64,000 nt of DNA from NCBI RefSeq assembly GCF_001456025.1, contig NZ_LMTZ01000024.1, positions 110,470-174,469 of the forward strand, given 5' to 3'. Positions 48,529 to 58,900 of the stretch are shown piece by piece. This DNA is from Mastigocoleus testarum BC008. GTDB taxonomy: Bacteria; Cyanobacteriota; Cyanobacteriia; Cyanobacteriales; Nostocaceae. Below the pieces are notes generated by a model. That model had not been told where the DNA came from. It ran no database searches and saw only the letters and a program-made list of their open reading frames with translations. Both the position numbers and the translations under genes were made by a program. Each line of letters starts with the position of its first letter. Within the stretch, counting starts at the first letter, position 1.

Positions 48529-50587
48529 GATTTACCTCGATAATCTCGGTATACTCAAACTCGTTGGGACTCTGTCTTACCAAAGGATAGCGATCGCCAC
48601 CTAATTCAATATAATCCTGTTCGCAGTCGGGCTTTGAAGAATAATAGGTCAATACATATTCTTTCCCAATTCTTGGGGATATTTCTGTTTCGACTTCACC
48701 ACGCCATTGAGTTTTTGTTACTAATATTATTAACTGATTTGCTAAAGAAGGAACAATTTTGGCAATATGTCGGCGATAAACTTCATCTAAACTACCGAAG
48801 GGTGAGTCCATCACTATAGGAAAAGTGCTACTGTCCGTTAACATCAGCATTTTTTTCGCACTCCATTCCCGCACCCGGTCGATTATGCTGCTAATAAATG
48901 ATAAGCTTAAAATTTGGTTTTCTCCTGTGGAAGCTGCTACGGGCATTTCTAAACCTACAGTGTTTTCCACTAAGGTGAGTTCGTATTTTTCGCTAATTTT
49001 GGGAATATAAGGGGTAAAAGATATCTCGCTAAAAATTTCTTTTACCCGTTTTTCTAATTGCAAGCGAAATTGTTTTTCTTGGCGTAATTTGACTTCGGTT
49101 AATCTATCGATCGCATCCTGAGTTGCAATAATCCGGCGTTGTGCTAAAGCTTGTTTTTCTTCGTTTAATTTTTGCTTAGCGACTTGTTTAGTTAAAACTT
49201 CTAATTCTTTATTATAATTATTAATCTGCTGTTGATTTGCACCTTGTTCTAAGGTTAATTCAGTAATATGCTTTTCTATATCATCAAAGCGTTTTTGTAA
49301 GCTGCGAATCTCTTCACTGGGGTCTTTTCTCAACTTTTCTTGAATGCTATCTAACTCTGCTTCAATTTCTGAAAGATTTTTTCTTAATCGGGTAATTCTG
49401 GTTTGTTCCCGATCAATATCTTCCCAAAAAATTATTCCTTGTTTATCTATTTCATCTGCTTGGGAACCCATGCGGATTGTCATTTCTTCTACTGACGAGG
49501 AACCAGCTTTTTTTAACCAGGTTCTGACATTTTCACAGGAATGATTTTCTGCAGATAAATCCGCACCACATATACAACTTCCAGATTTGAGTAAATTATC
49601 AATAAATTCCCGCGAAATTCCCGAATTTAAATCGCCCCGTTGTTTGGATTGTGTGACTATCTCGCGAAATTTTGCTGTCAGTTCCGGTAATAAAACACTA
49701 TAACCCCTTCCAGAAATCGCTTTTTTGATAACTTCTTTGGTTTGTCGCAGTTGATTTTGATAATATATCTTTTGCTTTTCTAAATTTTCCCTTCTACTCT
49801 GTAATTCTTTGGCTGCACTAAGTTCTTGTAACCTTACGCTAGTATCTTTCTTAAAAGTTTGTTGATAATCTAACTCTTGGATTCTTTCAGTCTGACGTTT
49901 TTTTATCTTTTCAATTTCTAATTCAATTCTTCCTTGCTCTTTTAATAACTTTCTAACTTCTGAATTCCCAATTATTTTTAACTCATTCTCTAAACTTTTC
50001 TTCGCTTCGGCTAAATGTCTGATAGAACGATTAATCACTTCCACACCCAAGAATATCTTAGTTGCTTCAGCGATTTCCGCTTTTTTATCCGAACGAACTA
50101 TCTCTTCAATACGTTCCCCATCAAAAAAGAAGTATTGATGCAGACTTGCAGGTAAAATTTGCCCTATGACCTCTTCTGGTTGTTGGGGTGGAAAATACCA
50201 GCGTCCGTCATCCCCTGATATCTGCATCAGTAATTCAGTCTTACTAATATTACAGTCAGTTTCATTTTTGTAAGCACGACACTGACGCTTGACCCGGTAA
50301 CGTTTACCTTCATGCTCCCAAGAAATTTCTACCCAACATTCAATGGGATTTCCTGTTTTAGCTTCTGCGATCGCGCGTTTGTTTACTAGTTGTTCGACAG
50401 ATGCAAAGGCAGCACTAAATTTCTCGTATAATACCCAAGTAAAGGCATTGAGTAAACTAGTTTTACCCGCACCATTATTCCCGTGAATCATTGTCGTGTT
50501 GCAGATATCTCCGACGGCTAGGGTAATTTCTGGAGTTTTGCCGTAAAATGACCGAAAATTACACAATCTAATTGAAGTCAGCTTCAT
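48518..50587 (-). CDS. dndD: DNA sulfur modification protein DndD (SMC-like ATPase)
   Basis: This 689-residue protein has the SMC/Rad50-like layout of DndD. Residues 1-45 give SIRLCNFRSFYG and Walker A GNNGAGKTSLLNAF. Coiled coils occupy about 190-270 and 380-500, joined by a zinc-hook-like patch with CICG and a later Cys (CENVRTW). The C-terminal half has the signature STGENQILSLSFISSI and Walker B-like FPIVMDSPFGSLDE. DndD takes part in DNA phosphorothioation with DndB, DndC and DndE. Those partners are not in this window, so it is an orphan or split cluster. A 57-residue gene overlaps its start (ATGA), and a Uma2 gene overlaps its end. Confidence 0.88.
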   Translation of the reverse strand: MKLTSIRLCNFRSFYGKTPEITLAVGDICNTTMIHGNNGAGKTSLLNAFTWVLYEKFSAAFASVEQLVNKRAIAEAKTGNPIECWVEISWEHEGKRYRVKRQCRAYKNETDCNISKTELLMQISGDDGRWYFPPQQPEEVIGQILPASLHQYFFFDGERIEEIVRSDKKAEIAEATKIFLGVEVINRSIRHLAEAKKSLENELKIIGNSEVRKLLKEQGRIELEIEKIKKRQTERIQELDYQQTFKKDTSVRLQELSAAKELQSRRENLEKQKIYYQNQLRQTKEVIKKAISGRGYSVLLPELTAKFREIVTQSKQRGDLNSGISREFIDNLLKSGSCICGADLSAENHSCENVRTWLKKAGSSSVEEMTIRMGSQADEIDKQGIIFWEDIDREQTRITRLRKNLSEIEAELDSIQEKLRKDPSEEIRSLQKRFDDIEKHITELTLEQGANQQQINNYNKELEVLTKQVAKQKLNEEKQALAQRRIIATQDAIDRLTEVKLRQEKQFRLQLEKRVKEIFSEISFTPYIPKISEKYELTLVENTVGLEMPVAASTGENQILSLSFISSIIDRVREWSAKKMLMLTDSSTFPIVMDSPFGSLDEVYRRHIAKIVPSLANQLIILVTKTQWRGEVETEISPRIGKEYVLTYYSSKPDCEQDYIELGGDRYPLVRQSPNEFEYTEIIEVNRDG

Positions 50588-50757
50588 TGCACAGCTTCCT
50601 TGACGATTGCTAAAATATCATCATTGATATGGCTGAGGCTCTTCTTATCTAACCTGCTTTTTTCTAATTGCCATACTCGCTCAATTATTTGCCTTACTTC
50701 TGGAGGAGCGTTAATAATTGGTTCTTGGACGTCATTTATATTATGTTGTTTTGTCAT
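50584..50757 (-). CDS. Small protein translationally coupled to dndD
   Basis: Read by hand from the minus strand: ATG at 50755-50757, TGA at 50584-50586, 57 residues. The TGA shares bases with the dndD ATG (ATGA), a classic coupling overlap. The product is helical and charged: IINAPPEVRQIIERVWQLEK, then SRLDKKSLSHINDDILAIV and KEAVQ. There is no Shine-Dalgarno sequence. It is too small for a usual DndE (about 110 residues). Small proteins next to dndD are annotated in other genomes from recall, but I could not verify homology. Confidence 0.6.
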   Translation of the reverse strand: MTKQHNINDVQEPIINAPPEVRQIIERVWQLEKSRLDKKSLSHINDDILAIVKEAVQ

Positions 50758-51337
50758 TTTTGAACAATATTTTTATAGTATTTTTGTTCTATTTAAGCAT
50801 ATATTTTTTAGATTTTTTCAATCGGATTATTAAGAATAATAAAACTACAGAAACGCTAAGAAAATTTTTCGTGAATTAGCTTGTTCTGATAGAGTGCTTT
50901 TTGAACAAAAACATCGCTTGCAGAGGTGTGACATCAAGATCTGAGGATGTTATGCACAGCGAAAGAACTGGTCAAAGCGAAGATTTGTCCCATGTTTATT
51001 ACTTTTTTTATCTAAAGTTGTCACTTTTCTGTTTTAAAATTCATAGAGTGAAAAATATTTCGATTTTTACCGAACAATCGAAAATTAGATTCCAAAATTT
51101 AAAGCCAAAAATTCAAGTCCAACAATCCAAAATTCAGGGCATGAAAGTATCAATTTAAATCATTTTTTCACTATAGGTGTGTGCCTTATACTACTGAGTA
51201 GACGGATGTCAGCATCAATAACGTAAATCATTCTAGGTCTGAATACCTGAATAGAAAATAATAAGTTTATTCGGTCAAGGTTTAACTTTGTCCTTCAAAT
51301 AAGAATTTTGTCGTGATTTCAGAGTAAAGCTAACATA
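50758..51337. other. AT-rich gap with a dispersed element
   Basis: No convincing gene lies in this 580-bp gap between the divergent dnd-type set and a small membrane protein. At 50994-51028 it holds a 35-bp element repeated at 61164-61198 with 30 of 35 matches. The longest plus-strand frame here (from about 50901) crosses that element, has low-complexity composition and is not believed. Confidence 0.55.
50994..51028 (+). repeat. TTGTCACTTTT element, copy 1
   Basis: 35 bp that match 61164-61198 at 30 of 35 positions, with weaker similarity for about 30 bp beyond. It contains TATCTAA and TTGTCACTTTT. It lies about 310 bp upstream of the plus-strand gene at 51338. Confidence 0.7.
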
Positions 51338-51613
51338 ATGTTTATCTTTCTGATTCCACTTGTAATGACCCTTATAGCCCTTTATTTATTTACCAAAGCA
51401 TACAATGAAATGCGGTATGTGTGGGCTTCTTTTGCTGGTTTTTGTTTGTTCATTAGTATTACATTAGCCCCTTGGGAAGTCCTATTAGTATTTCTGATTC
51501 CTGCAGTTATAATTATTGGGAAAGGTGTTCAAAAAAGTGATTACCAATTCCATCTTCAGAATATTCAGAAAAATAATGAGAAGAATAAGAAGAAGCAAAG
51601 AAAAAGAAGATAA
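51338..51613 (+). CDS. Small membrane protein of unknown function
   Basis: A 91-residue protein with two or three hydrophobic segments (MFIFLIPLVMTLIALYLF, ASFAGFCLFISITLA and VLLVFLIPAVIIIG) and a strongly basic C-terminal tail of Lys, Arg and Asn. The basic tail should face the cytoplasm. No family is recognised. It stands alone, convergent with tatC. Confidence 0.6.
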   Translation: MFIFLIPLVMTLIALYLFTKAYNEMRYVWASFAGFCLFISITLAPWEVLLVFLIPAVIIIGKGVQKSDYQFHLQNIQKNNEKNKKKQRKRR

Positions 51614-51760
51614 AATCAATTATATTTATCTTTCATTTAATACTTTCTTGATATTCTCATCAATTATTTATAAGATGAAATATTTGTGATTGTTTTCTAG
51701 GAAATATTTCAATGTACTTCCAATACAGAAAATGCATTTCCAATAAATAAATAGGAAATA

Positions 51761-51780
51761 GGGCGCACGTCGGTGCGCCC
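51761..51780. terminator. Hairpin between convergent genes
   Basis: GGGCGCAC (51761-51768) and GTGCGCCC (51773-51780) form a perfect 8-bp G/C stem with a 4-nt loop between the convergent small-protein gene and tatC. There is no T-run, so it may be a bidirectional terminator or a mobile palindromic repeat. Confidence 0.55.
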
Positions 51781-51871
51781 CTACAAACTAAATAATGGTA
51801 TAAATTATTGTTTTGATTGTTTTGAAAATTCTTTATTAAATCATAGGATTACAGCCCCATTCCCTGTTACC

Positions 51872-52654
51872 TCACTTCCCAAAAATTTTGACCATGATAA
51901 TTCCACCCATATAAAGTGTAACTACAGCGCCTGCAAGTAAACTTTGGGTGAGCGGGTCTGTGGAAGGAGTGAGAATTGCACCTGCAATTACAGAACCAAA
52001 AACGATGTAACGCCATCCCGAAAGCATTTTTTGGGATGAGACAATTCCTAAAGTTCCTAGAAGTAATTGAATAATCGGGACTTGAAATGCTAAACCGGTG
52101 CTGAATAATAACAATAATATAAATTCAAAGTATTTTTCAATTGACCATTGTTGTTCAACGACATCTGCACCGTAACTAATAAAGAAGTTTAAAGCTGCAG
52201 GGATAAGTGCAATATAAGCGAAGAATAAACCAGCGACAAATAAAATACTGGAACCTAAAACAATTGGTGCGAGTAAACGACGTTCCCGTCTTGTGAGTCC
52301 GGGGAGGACAAATTGGGCGATTTGGTAGAGGATGAAGGGAGTGGAAATCAGTAAACCGCTATAACCTGCAACCTTTAGGGAAACAAAGAAAAATTCTCCC
52401 GGTGCGAGTTGGAGGAATTTAATATCTCCTGCTGGAACTTCTAAAATTCGGACAATTGGTCGAACAAAAATAAAACAGGTAATAGCACCGATCGCAACCG
52501 CAATCAGAGCGTAAAAAAGCCGCTGTCGTAGTTCTTCTAGGTGGTCGAATAGGGACATTTCGACTTCACCGGGTAATTCGTCGAGGTATTTTTCCGTTGG
52601 ATCGTCGGTTTCGGTTTCTAATGTGGGTGTTTCTGTTTCTGGGGAAGATGTCAT
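51872..52654 (-). CDS. tatC: Sec-independent protein translocase TatC
   Basis: This 260-residue, six-helix membrane protein is the receptor core of the Tat system, which exports folded proteins carrying twin-arginine signals. After an acidic 30-residue leader comes the family signature [20 protein letters not shown] (residues about 33-52), then [22 protein letters not shown] (read in part), GLTRRERR and [21 protein letters not shown] near residue 180. Length is normal with the cyanobacterial N-terminal extension. tatA/B are not adjacent. A Tat substrate, the carbonic anhydrase at 29-727, is in the same window. Confidence 0.96.
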   Translation of the reverse strand: MTSSPETETPTLETETDDPTEKYLDELPGEVEMSLFDHLEELRQRLFYALIAVAIGAITCFIFVRPIVRILEVPAGDIKFLQLAPGEFFFVSLKVAGYSGLLISTPFILYQIAQFVLPGLTRRERRLLAPIVLGSSILFVAGLFFAYIALIPAALNFFISYGADVVEQQWSIEKYFEFILLLLFSTGLAFQVPIIQLLLGTLGIVSSQKMLSGWRYIVFGSVIAGAILTPSTDPLTQSLLAGAVVTLYMGGIIMVKIFGK

Positions 52655-53412
52655 GGGTCAGGGATAGGACAGTGTTTGTTAACTATTCTATCCGGGGAGT
52701 TGGGGTTGCAGAAATTTTTGTTTGATTTTGGAGTAATGTAGAGTCTCACAAGTGTAGGTTTTTATGTTTAATGGCTTTCATGGATGAAAAGACATGAAAT
52801 ATGCACATAAGAGAAATATTTTTCACGACAACTAGTATATTCAAATACTTTAATATGAAGTTTTAGTACTTAACCAAAATGCTTAATCACCCATTTGTGA
52901 AAAACCTACATCTGTCAGTGAGAGTTAGGGGTCAGTGATAAAGCAGTACAGATACAAATACTCTAAGTAGATAATCACAAATGAATTATCTTATATATAC
53001 TAGTTTTTTGCTTAATTCACTTGTCGTTTTTTACACTAGATCTTTGTTGTTTTTTTGATTAAATACTTAAGTATTTTTAAATTGTCTTTGGGATTCTCTT
53101 GAATTTAAGAATAGGTTTATTTTGTGTCAAGATCCTTAATATCCAAGGGATTTTAAGAAAAAGCATCTCAATGTATTTCTCACCTTAAATTGAATTATTA
53201 ATTAAATAGATATAAAAAAATACATTAATACATGTTGTGCATAAACATGTACATGTGTCATAATACACAAGATTTTTTGATTTAACATATATTGCATTAA
53301 TTAATTCATGCTTTAGTAAAGTAGTATTTATTTTTACTTATTCTTTAATAAATATTTTTTGTGAGCACAAAAGTTTGATGAAGAACGAAAAGTCTGAATT
53401 AGGAGGATTGTT
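52655..53412. other. AT-rich gene-free gap upstream of the LamG/papain gene
   Basis: Nothing coding is seen in 758 bp. The sequence is strongly A/T-rich from about 52980. The only clear signal is AGGAGG just before the ATG at 53413. Promoters for tatC and the plus-strand gene should lie here. Confidence 0.5.
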
Positions 53413-55761
53413 ATGACAGATTATACATTTGGTGTCAGACGAGATAACTTTGATGATCGGGATTATATTGTAGTAGACACTCTTGAAAGGTTGAAAGAAG
53501 AACTTGCTAAGTTACAACAGCAAGGTATTAAGATTGGTATTTGGCAGCCTAATCGAGATAAAGAGGGAGAACCAACAAATTACGAAGTAAAAATTTATCA
53601 AATTGACCCTAATCAAATAAGTCAAGCACAGAAAGAAATTTTAGTTCCTTTAAAACCTTCTATTTCAAGTAGATTCTCAGATGATACAACAAAAATAAAT
53701 TTACATTTACCAACTAAATTCCTACTTCATAAATCACCTAATAATCATCAATTATCTCATAATACAGGTCAAGTAAATATATTAACGAAAGCCCTGACTT
53801 TTAATGGAAATAATGCATATATAGAATTATCTGACGAAGAAATTATTCAGAAAGTCAACTTTCATAAATTCGAAGAATTTACAATTGAATTATTGATTAA
53901 ATCCAGTTCAATACAAACAAACTTGCATGAAAAATATGCTTCTATTTTAGAAAAATGGGATGGGAATATAAAAAAAGGATATCCATTTGCTATTAGATAT
54001 GAAAAAACATCTGGTAAAGTAGTATGTAGCCGTTATGATGGTAATTATAATCAACCTCAATTAATTTCTAAAAAATCTATCGATGATGGAGAATTCCATC
54101 ATGTTGTATTTGTAAAAAGAGATTACACATTATATTTGTATATTGATGGTGAACTAGAGGATAAAACTCTAGATACAATTCATGACATTAATTCTTCTAA
54201 GGAAAAGACACAAAATTTATCAAATGTTTATCTAGGTTGCAGGGGAAACAAAGAAAATTTATTCAAGGGTCAAATTTATTATATTCATATCTGGAAAGTA
54301 TCTTTTCCAGAAGACGAGATTAAAAATAAATATTTCCGAATAACTATTGTACCTGATACAGAAATAAATCATAAACTAATACTCAATATTAATTTTTTAG
54401 ATTTATCAACAAAATTAAAAGAAGTCTTAATTCAAGTTATAGATAATATTAATCAAGGTATTGAAGGCTCTGAGAATATTAATTTTTTCAGAAAAAAAAT
54501 CAATGATTACTTTATTGAAACTATTTTAAATGTTCCTCTGAATATTGATACTATAAATCAAGATATTTTGAATTTATTAAGAATAAAATCAAAAGGAGAA
54601 AAAGAAGAACTATTAAAAATAGTAGATAAATATTTCATTGATAATTCAAAAGAAATAAAGAGAAAAATTTTAGAAAAAATATTTTATCCTTACCAATTAA
54701 AATGGCATGATGATAATGAAAATAAAAATAACCATTACTTTAATATAAAATTTTTAGATTTTAATAACTGGTCTAAGGTTAAAGAACAATCTGAATTACC
54801 TTCATGTACAACGCATGCAGCGGTTTCTTTGTTAGAATATTTTGAGCGTAAAGCATCAGGAAGATATCAAGATTACTCAAGCTTATTTCTATATGTAGTA
54901 GCATTTTATTTGAGTTCGAAAGCTAGTGATAACAATGATGGTTTATCTATTAGGGAAGTTATGTCGGCAATGATAACTTTTGGTGTACCACCAGAAAAGT
55001 ATTTCCCTTATAACAATCTAAAAAAATATTTCCCTGATTTGATAAGGGAAGAACAAGAAAAACAACAACAAAATACAAATAGTACTGAAAATGTTATTCA
55101 TAATAAAACTTCTGATTTTTATCCGCTTCCTTTTATATATAGTCTTGCTCAGAAATATAAAGCAAAAAGTTATTTTCGTTTAGACAATCCTAACATAAAC
55201 AGTAAATTAGATTTACTTGATAGTATCAAGATATTTATCTATACTGGTTTTCCTCCTATGTTTGGATTTCAGTTTTCTCAAGAAGCTAGGAAGTTTTCCG
55301 AACAACATCAAGGAGATATATCGTTTTATACTGATGAAGGCCAATTAAATAATCATGCAGTTGTTGCAGTTGGTTATGATGATGATAAAAAAATAGAAAT
55401 AGATCTATATTCACAGAGTCAAAATTTGCAATGTTTAAACAATAATTATATTCAAATTAATATAGAAAGCAAAGAGAATAAAAAGGAGATAAAAATTATT
55501 AAAGGCCATAATTTTATTTACCAAGACAAAGATAATAAAATTTATACCAAAGGAGCTTTCAAGATTAGAAATTCTTGGGGAAAAGAATGGGGAGATGAAG
55601 GTTATGGTTGGCTTCCTTATATTTATGTTCTTACTGGTCTTACTTTTGACTGGTGGTCAATGCTCAAAGCTGAGTGGTTTGATACGGATTATTTTGGCTT
55701 ACAATTAGAAGATCTGTCTTCTGGTGAACCTGATGAATCAAAAACTCCTCAAACGAGATAA
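53413..55761 (+). CDS. LamG-like / papain-family (C1) peptidase protein
   Basis: This 782-residue protein begins with a short domain (TFGVRRDNFDDRDYIVVDTL). A concanavalin-like LamG fold follows at about residues 130-305 (FNGNNAYIELSDEE, FTIELLIKSSS, WDGNIKKGYPFAIRYE, GEFHHVVFVKRDYTLYLYIDG). The C-terminal third is a papain-type peptidase with the triad in order: Gln and Cys in KEQSELPSCTTHAAVSL (about 456-472), His in LNNHAVVAVGYDD (about 647) and Asn in IRNSWGKEWGDEGYGW (about 714). A strong AGGAGG precedes the ATG. There is no signal peptide. The gene is unusually A/T- and Asn/Lys-rich, which suggests acquisition by transfer. It is convergent with a caspase/CHAT/STAND gene. Confidence 0.85.
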   Translation: MTDYTFGVRRDNFDDRDYIVVDTLERLKEELAKLQQQGIKIGIWQPNRDKEGEPTNYEVKIYQIDPNQISQAQKEILVPLKPSISSRFSDDTTKINLHLPTKFLLHKSPNNHQLSHNTGQVNILTKALTFNGNNAYIELSDEEIIQKVNFHKFEEFTIELLIKSSSIQTNLHEKYASILEKWDGNIKKGYPFAIRYEKTSGKVVCSRYDGNYNQPQLISKKSIDDGEFHHVVFVKRDYTLYLYIDGELEDKTLDTIHDINSSKEKTQNLSNVYLGCRGNKENLFKGQIYYIHIWKVSFPEDEIKNKYFRITIVPDTEINHKLILNINFLDLSTKLKEVLIQVIDNINQGIEGSENINFFRKKINDYFIETILNVPLNIDTINQDILNLLRIKSKGEKEELLKIVDKYFIDNSKEIKRKILEKIFYPYQLKWHDDNENKNNHYFNIKFLDFNNWSKVKEQSELPSCTTHAAVSLLEYFERKASGRYQDYSSLFLYVVAFYLSSKASDNNDGLSIREVMSAMITFGVPPEKYFPYNNLKKYFPDLIREEQEKQQQNTNSTENVIHNKTSDFYPLPFIYSLAQKYKAKSYFRLDNPNINSKLDLLDSIKIFIYTGFPPMFGFQFSQEARKFSEQHQGDISFYTDEGQLNNHAVVAVGYDDDKKIEIDLYSQSQNLQCLNNNYIQINIESKENKKEIKIIKGHNFIYQDKDNKIYTKGAFKIRNSWGKEWGDEGYGWLPYIYVLTGLTFDWWSMLKAEWFDTDYFGLQLEDLSSGEPDESKTPQTR

Positions 55762-55967
55762 TAGTTGATTGTTAGAATAAACTATTTATGCATTGTCGAA
55801 AAAGCGGAAGCTCAAGATTTAATTTTTCTAAAAAACCATAAGTTATAGATTTTCAGATTGACTATTTATAACTTAAAATACCTTTAATTTGCACAACAAA
55901 ACGGAAAATATACTTGTGTTACAAGATTTTTTGTTAAATTAAATGTGCAAGTTAAATTTCCTAATAC

Positions 55968-58900
55968 TTACTTGGGATTAATCATGTAAGGCAAAACAGT
56001 ATCACAGATTTTACCTATTTTAGGTTTGGAGCTAGTTTTTAAATAACCGTAGCTATTTAGTGCTGTGCAACTATACTCAAGTAGACTATCAAGATCTGTT
56101 AATTTATAATTATTTTTCTTGCTTGTATCAATTTCCCAAATTCTCACAGTTTTGTCATCGCTACTAGAAACAATTATTAGTTTGTCTTTATTCGTACTAA
56201 ATAAACCAACTCTATTAGCTGCACCCGAATGTCCCTTCAAAGTTTTATAGGGATTTTTGAATGCTCTACCGTGATTATTCACATCTTCATCTAATTTCCA
56301 AAGTTTTATGCTTCCATCTTTATTCGCAGCTGCTATGATACTACTATCAGAGCTAAAAGCAATACCGTAAGTATATTCTGAATGAGTATCAATAGTAGCA
56401 AATAATTTTCTATTTTCTACATCCCAAATTTTTATCATTCCACCCATCCCAGCAGAAGCAAGAAGACGACCATTAGGACTAAATTTGACTGCACGAACTT
56501 GGTCTGCGTGTTTTTCAGGCAAAACGACAGGAGTATAACTTTGGTTACTGTCACCATCTAAGTACCAAATATTGACATTACCGTCAAAATAACCTGAGGA
56601 AGCAAGTATACTATTATTTTTAGGATGAAAATCTACGCTGTAAACTCTATAATCTTGCTGTTGGAGGAATTCTTGGTTTGTTAGTGTTTTTTTTAGAGTA
56701 CCAGTCTGTGTATCCCAGATTTTAATAGTTCCATCTCGACTTGAAGAGGCTAGAAGACTACTATCTGAGCTAAAACTAATACCATAGACACTACTTTTAT
56801 GACCAGAATCTCCCGTGAGTGTATGTAAAAGTTGTCCTTTCCGAGTCCAAATTTTGACATTTTTATCCCAACTACTTGAAGCAATCATTTCACCATTAGG
56901 GCTAAATTTGACATTCCAAATGACATCTTGATGTCCTTCTTCCTCCGGAAATTTTTTTTCTAACTGACCCTTTTTTATATCCCACAGTTTTATTTTGTTA
57001 TCAGATCCAGCAGTGACAACCAATTTACCTTTAGGATGAAAGTTAACACCTGTAGTTTCCGCTGTATGATCTGTTAATCGATTGCGTTCGTGTGTACTAT
57101 AAATTACTGATTCTAATTTTTTGAGTAATTTAGGTTCGTCTGAACCAAATTTCTTGAGAGTTTCAAGTGCTTGAACACTCTCTAACAATGCCTCAAGTTG
57201 ATTATTCTTTACTAACGAAATTTTTGATTTTTCAACTGCTTCTGTAGCAATAATAGCCTCACGTACACTTTTCTGTTTTGCCAGTTGTTGAGTTAATAAT
57301 CCTAAACCAAAACTCAAGAAAATGAATACTCCTGCTGTAATTGCAAATCTAGTTCTTTGTTTCTGAACTTTTGCTCTAGCTTCGGCTTCTTGAGCTTTCT
57401 CCTTCTCAGCTTTTGCTTGATTCTCAGCAACTTCCCTTAATTTCTTTTCCTGCTTTAATTTATCTTGAAATTCACGATCACGCTTCTTCTGACTTTTATC
57501 AATAAACTCTTTCTCTTCATCAGAAAGTTGGAAATTGCCTCTCTGCTCCCACTCAATCACATCACTCAATCGTAATCCTGTCAGCAGTGCTTCATCGGAT
57601 TTTTTATATTTATCTCGCCACGCAAGAAAATACTCTCGAAACCAACTTCTGATACGAATATCCTCTCGACTATCGGCAATCCAACACTGTAATGATTTCC
57701 ATTTAGTTAATAGTGCTTCGTGGGCGACCTCTACGTAATTCTCAAAATCATCCTCTTCCTTTTTCTCACTTCTCACTACAATTAGGCGACCTTGTGTCAA
57801 TTTTCCTAATATCTCATCTAACCGTTCGGCGGAATCAGCAATATCTACCAAACTATCTCTAGTGACACGACGACGTGTCACTGTTTCCCCTTCTCCCAAC
57901 TCTACCAATCCTAAAAACAACTGCTGCACAAAAGCTCTATCGGTTTGAGAAACAAAACTTTGGTAAAGTAAATCTGCTTGACTGTCCAAAGCTCCACCAA
58001 CTTTACCCATTTGCTGATAATGTTTCCAACTTAAAGGAGATTGGGGTATTTCCGGTCTTTCAATGCATTCATGCCATAATTGCCACAATGTATATTGCAG
58101 TAGAGGTAAAGCACCTGGTTGGTTTAGTACATCTTCGACCATTGCTTCCACTAAACCAGATTCAAACTTCACTTGATGTAATCTTGCTGGTTCGATAATT
58201 GCTGCTTTTAATTCTTCCGCAGAAAGTGGTTCTACCAAATATGTTGTCGGTTGAGTACGATTAATTAAGTTAGCAATTTCAGAGTACTCTGCACACCGAT
58301 CTAAAAAATCTCCCCTTACAGCAACAATTAGTTTGCTTTGGGATCTAGCGTTTGTAGCCTCTTGTTGTATTAAACGGAAGAATGCACGACGTTCTTTATC
58401 ATCTTTGCAAAGGGTAAATACCTCTTCAAACTGATCGATAAATAACACAAATGGCTTATTGAGATGATGCAGGGGGGTCAACTTGTTTATGAGTGTTTGT
58501 ACAGGATGATCGCCAGGAATTAATTGTTCTATTTCCCATTGATAACTATCAAAAATGGGTTCGCTTTGTATTCTTGGTAATAATCCTGCTTTCACCAGCG
58601 ATGATTTACCACATCCCGAAGCACCAATTACAGAAATAAAACGACTTTGATTGAGACGATCTAATAAAGCTCTTACTGCTTGTTCGCGACCATAAAAATA
58701 CTGTTTCTTTTGGTCATCAAAAGATTTAAGTGCTACATATGGATTGTGCTTGTTCAAATGCATTGTGGGATTTATAATTTCATATTCATGAGTAACCAAC
58801 TTAATAGTTCGCCCTCCACCCATTTGCAGCACTTCTACTTCTCTCGCCTCACTGCGAAAATACTTTAAGAGTGATTGACAAGTAACTTCTCCTTTATTAT

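Noticed and set aside
50901..51158. 85-residue plus-strand frame
   Set aside because: Low-complexity composition, no ribosome site, and it crosses a dispersed repeat element.
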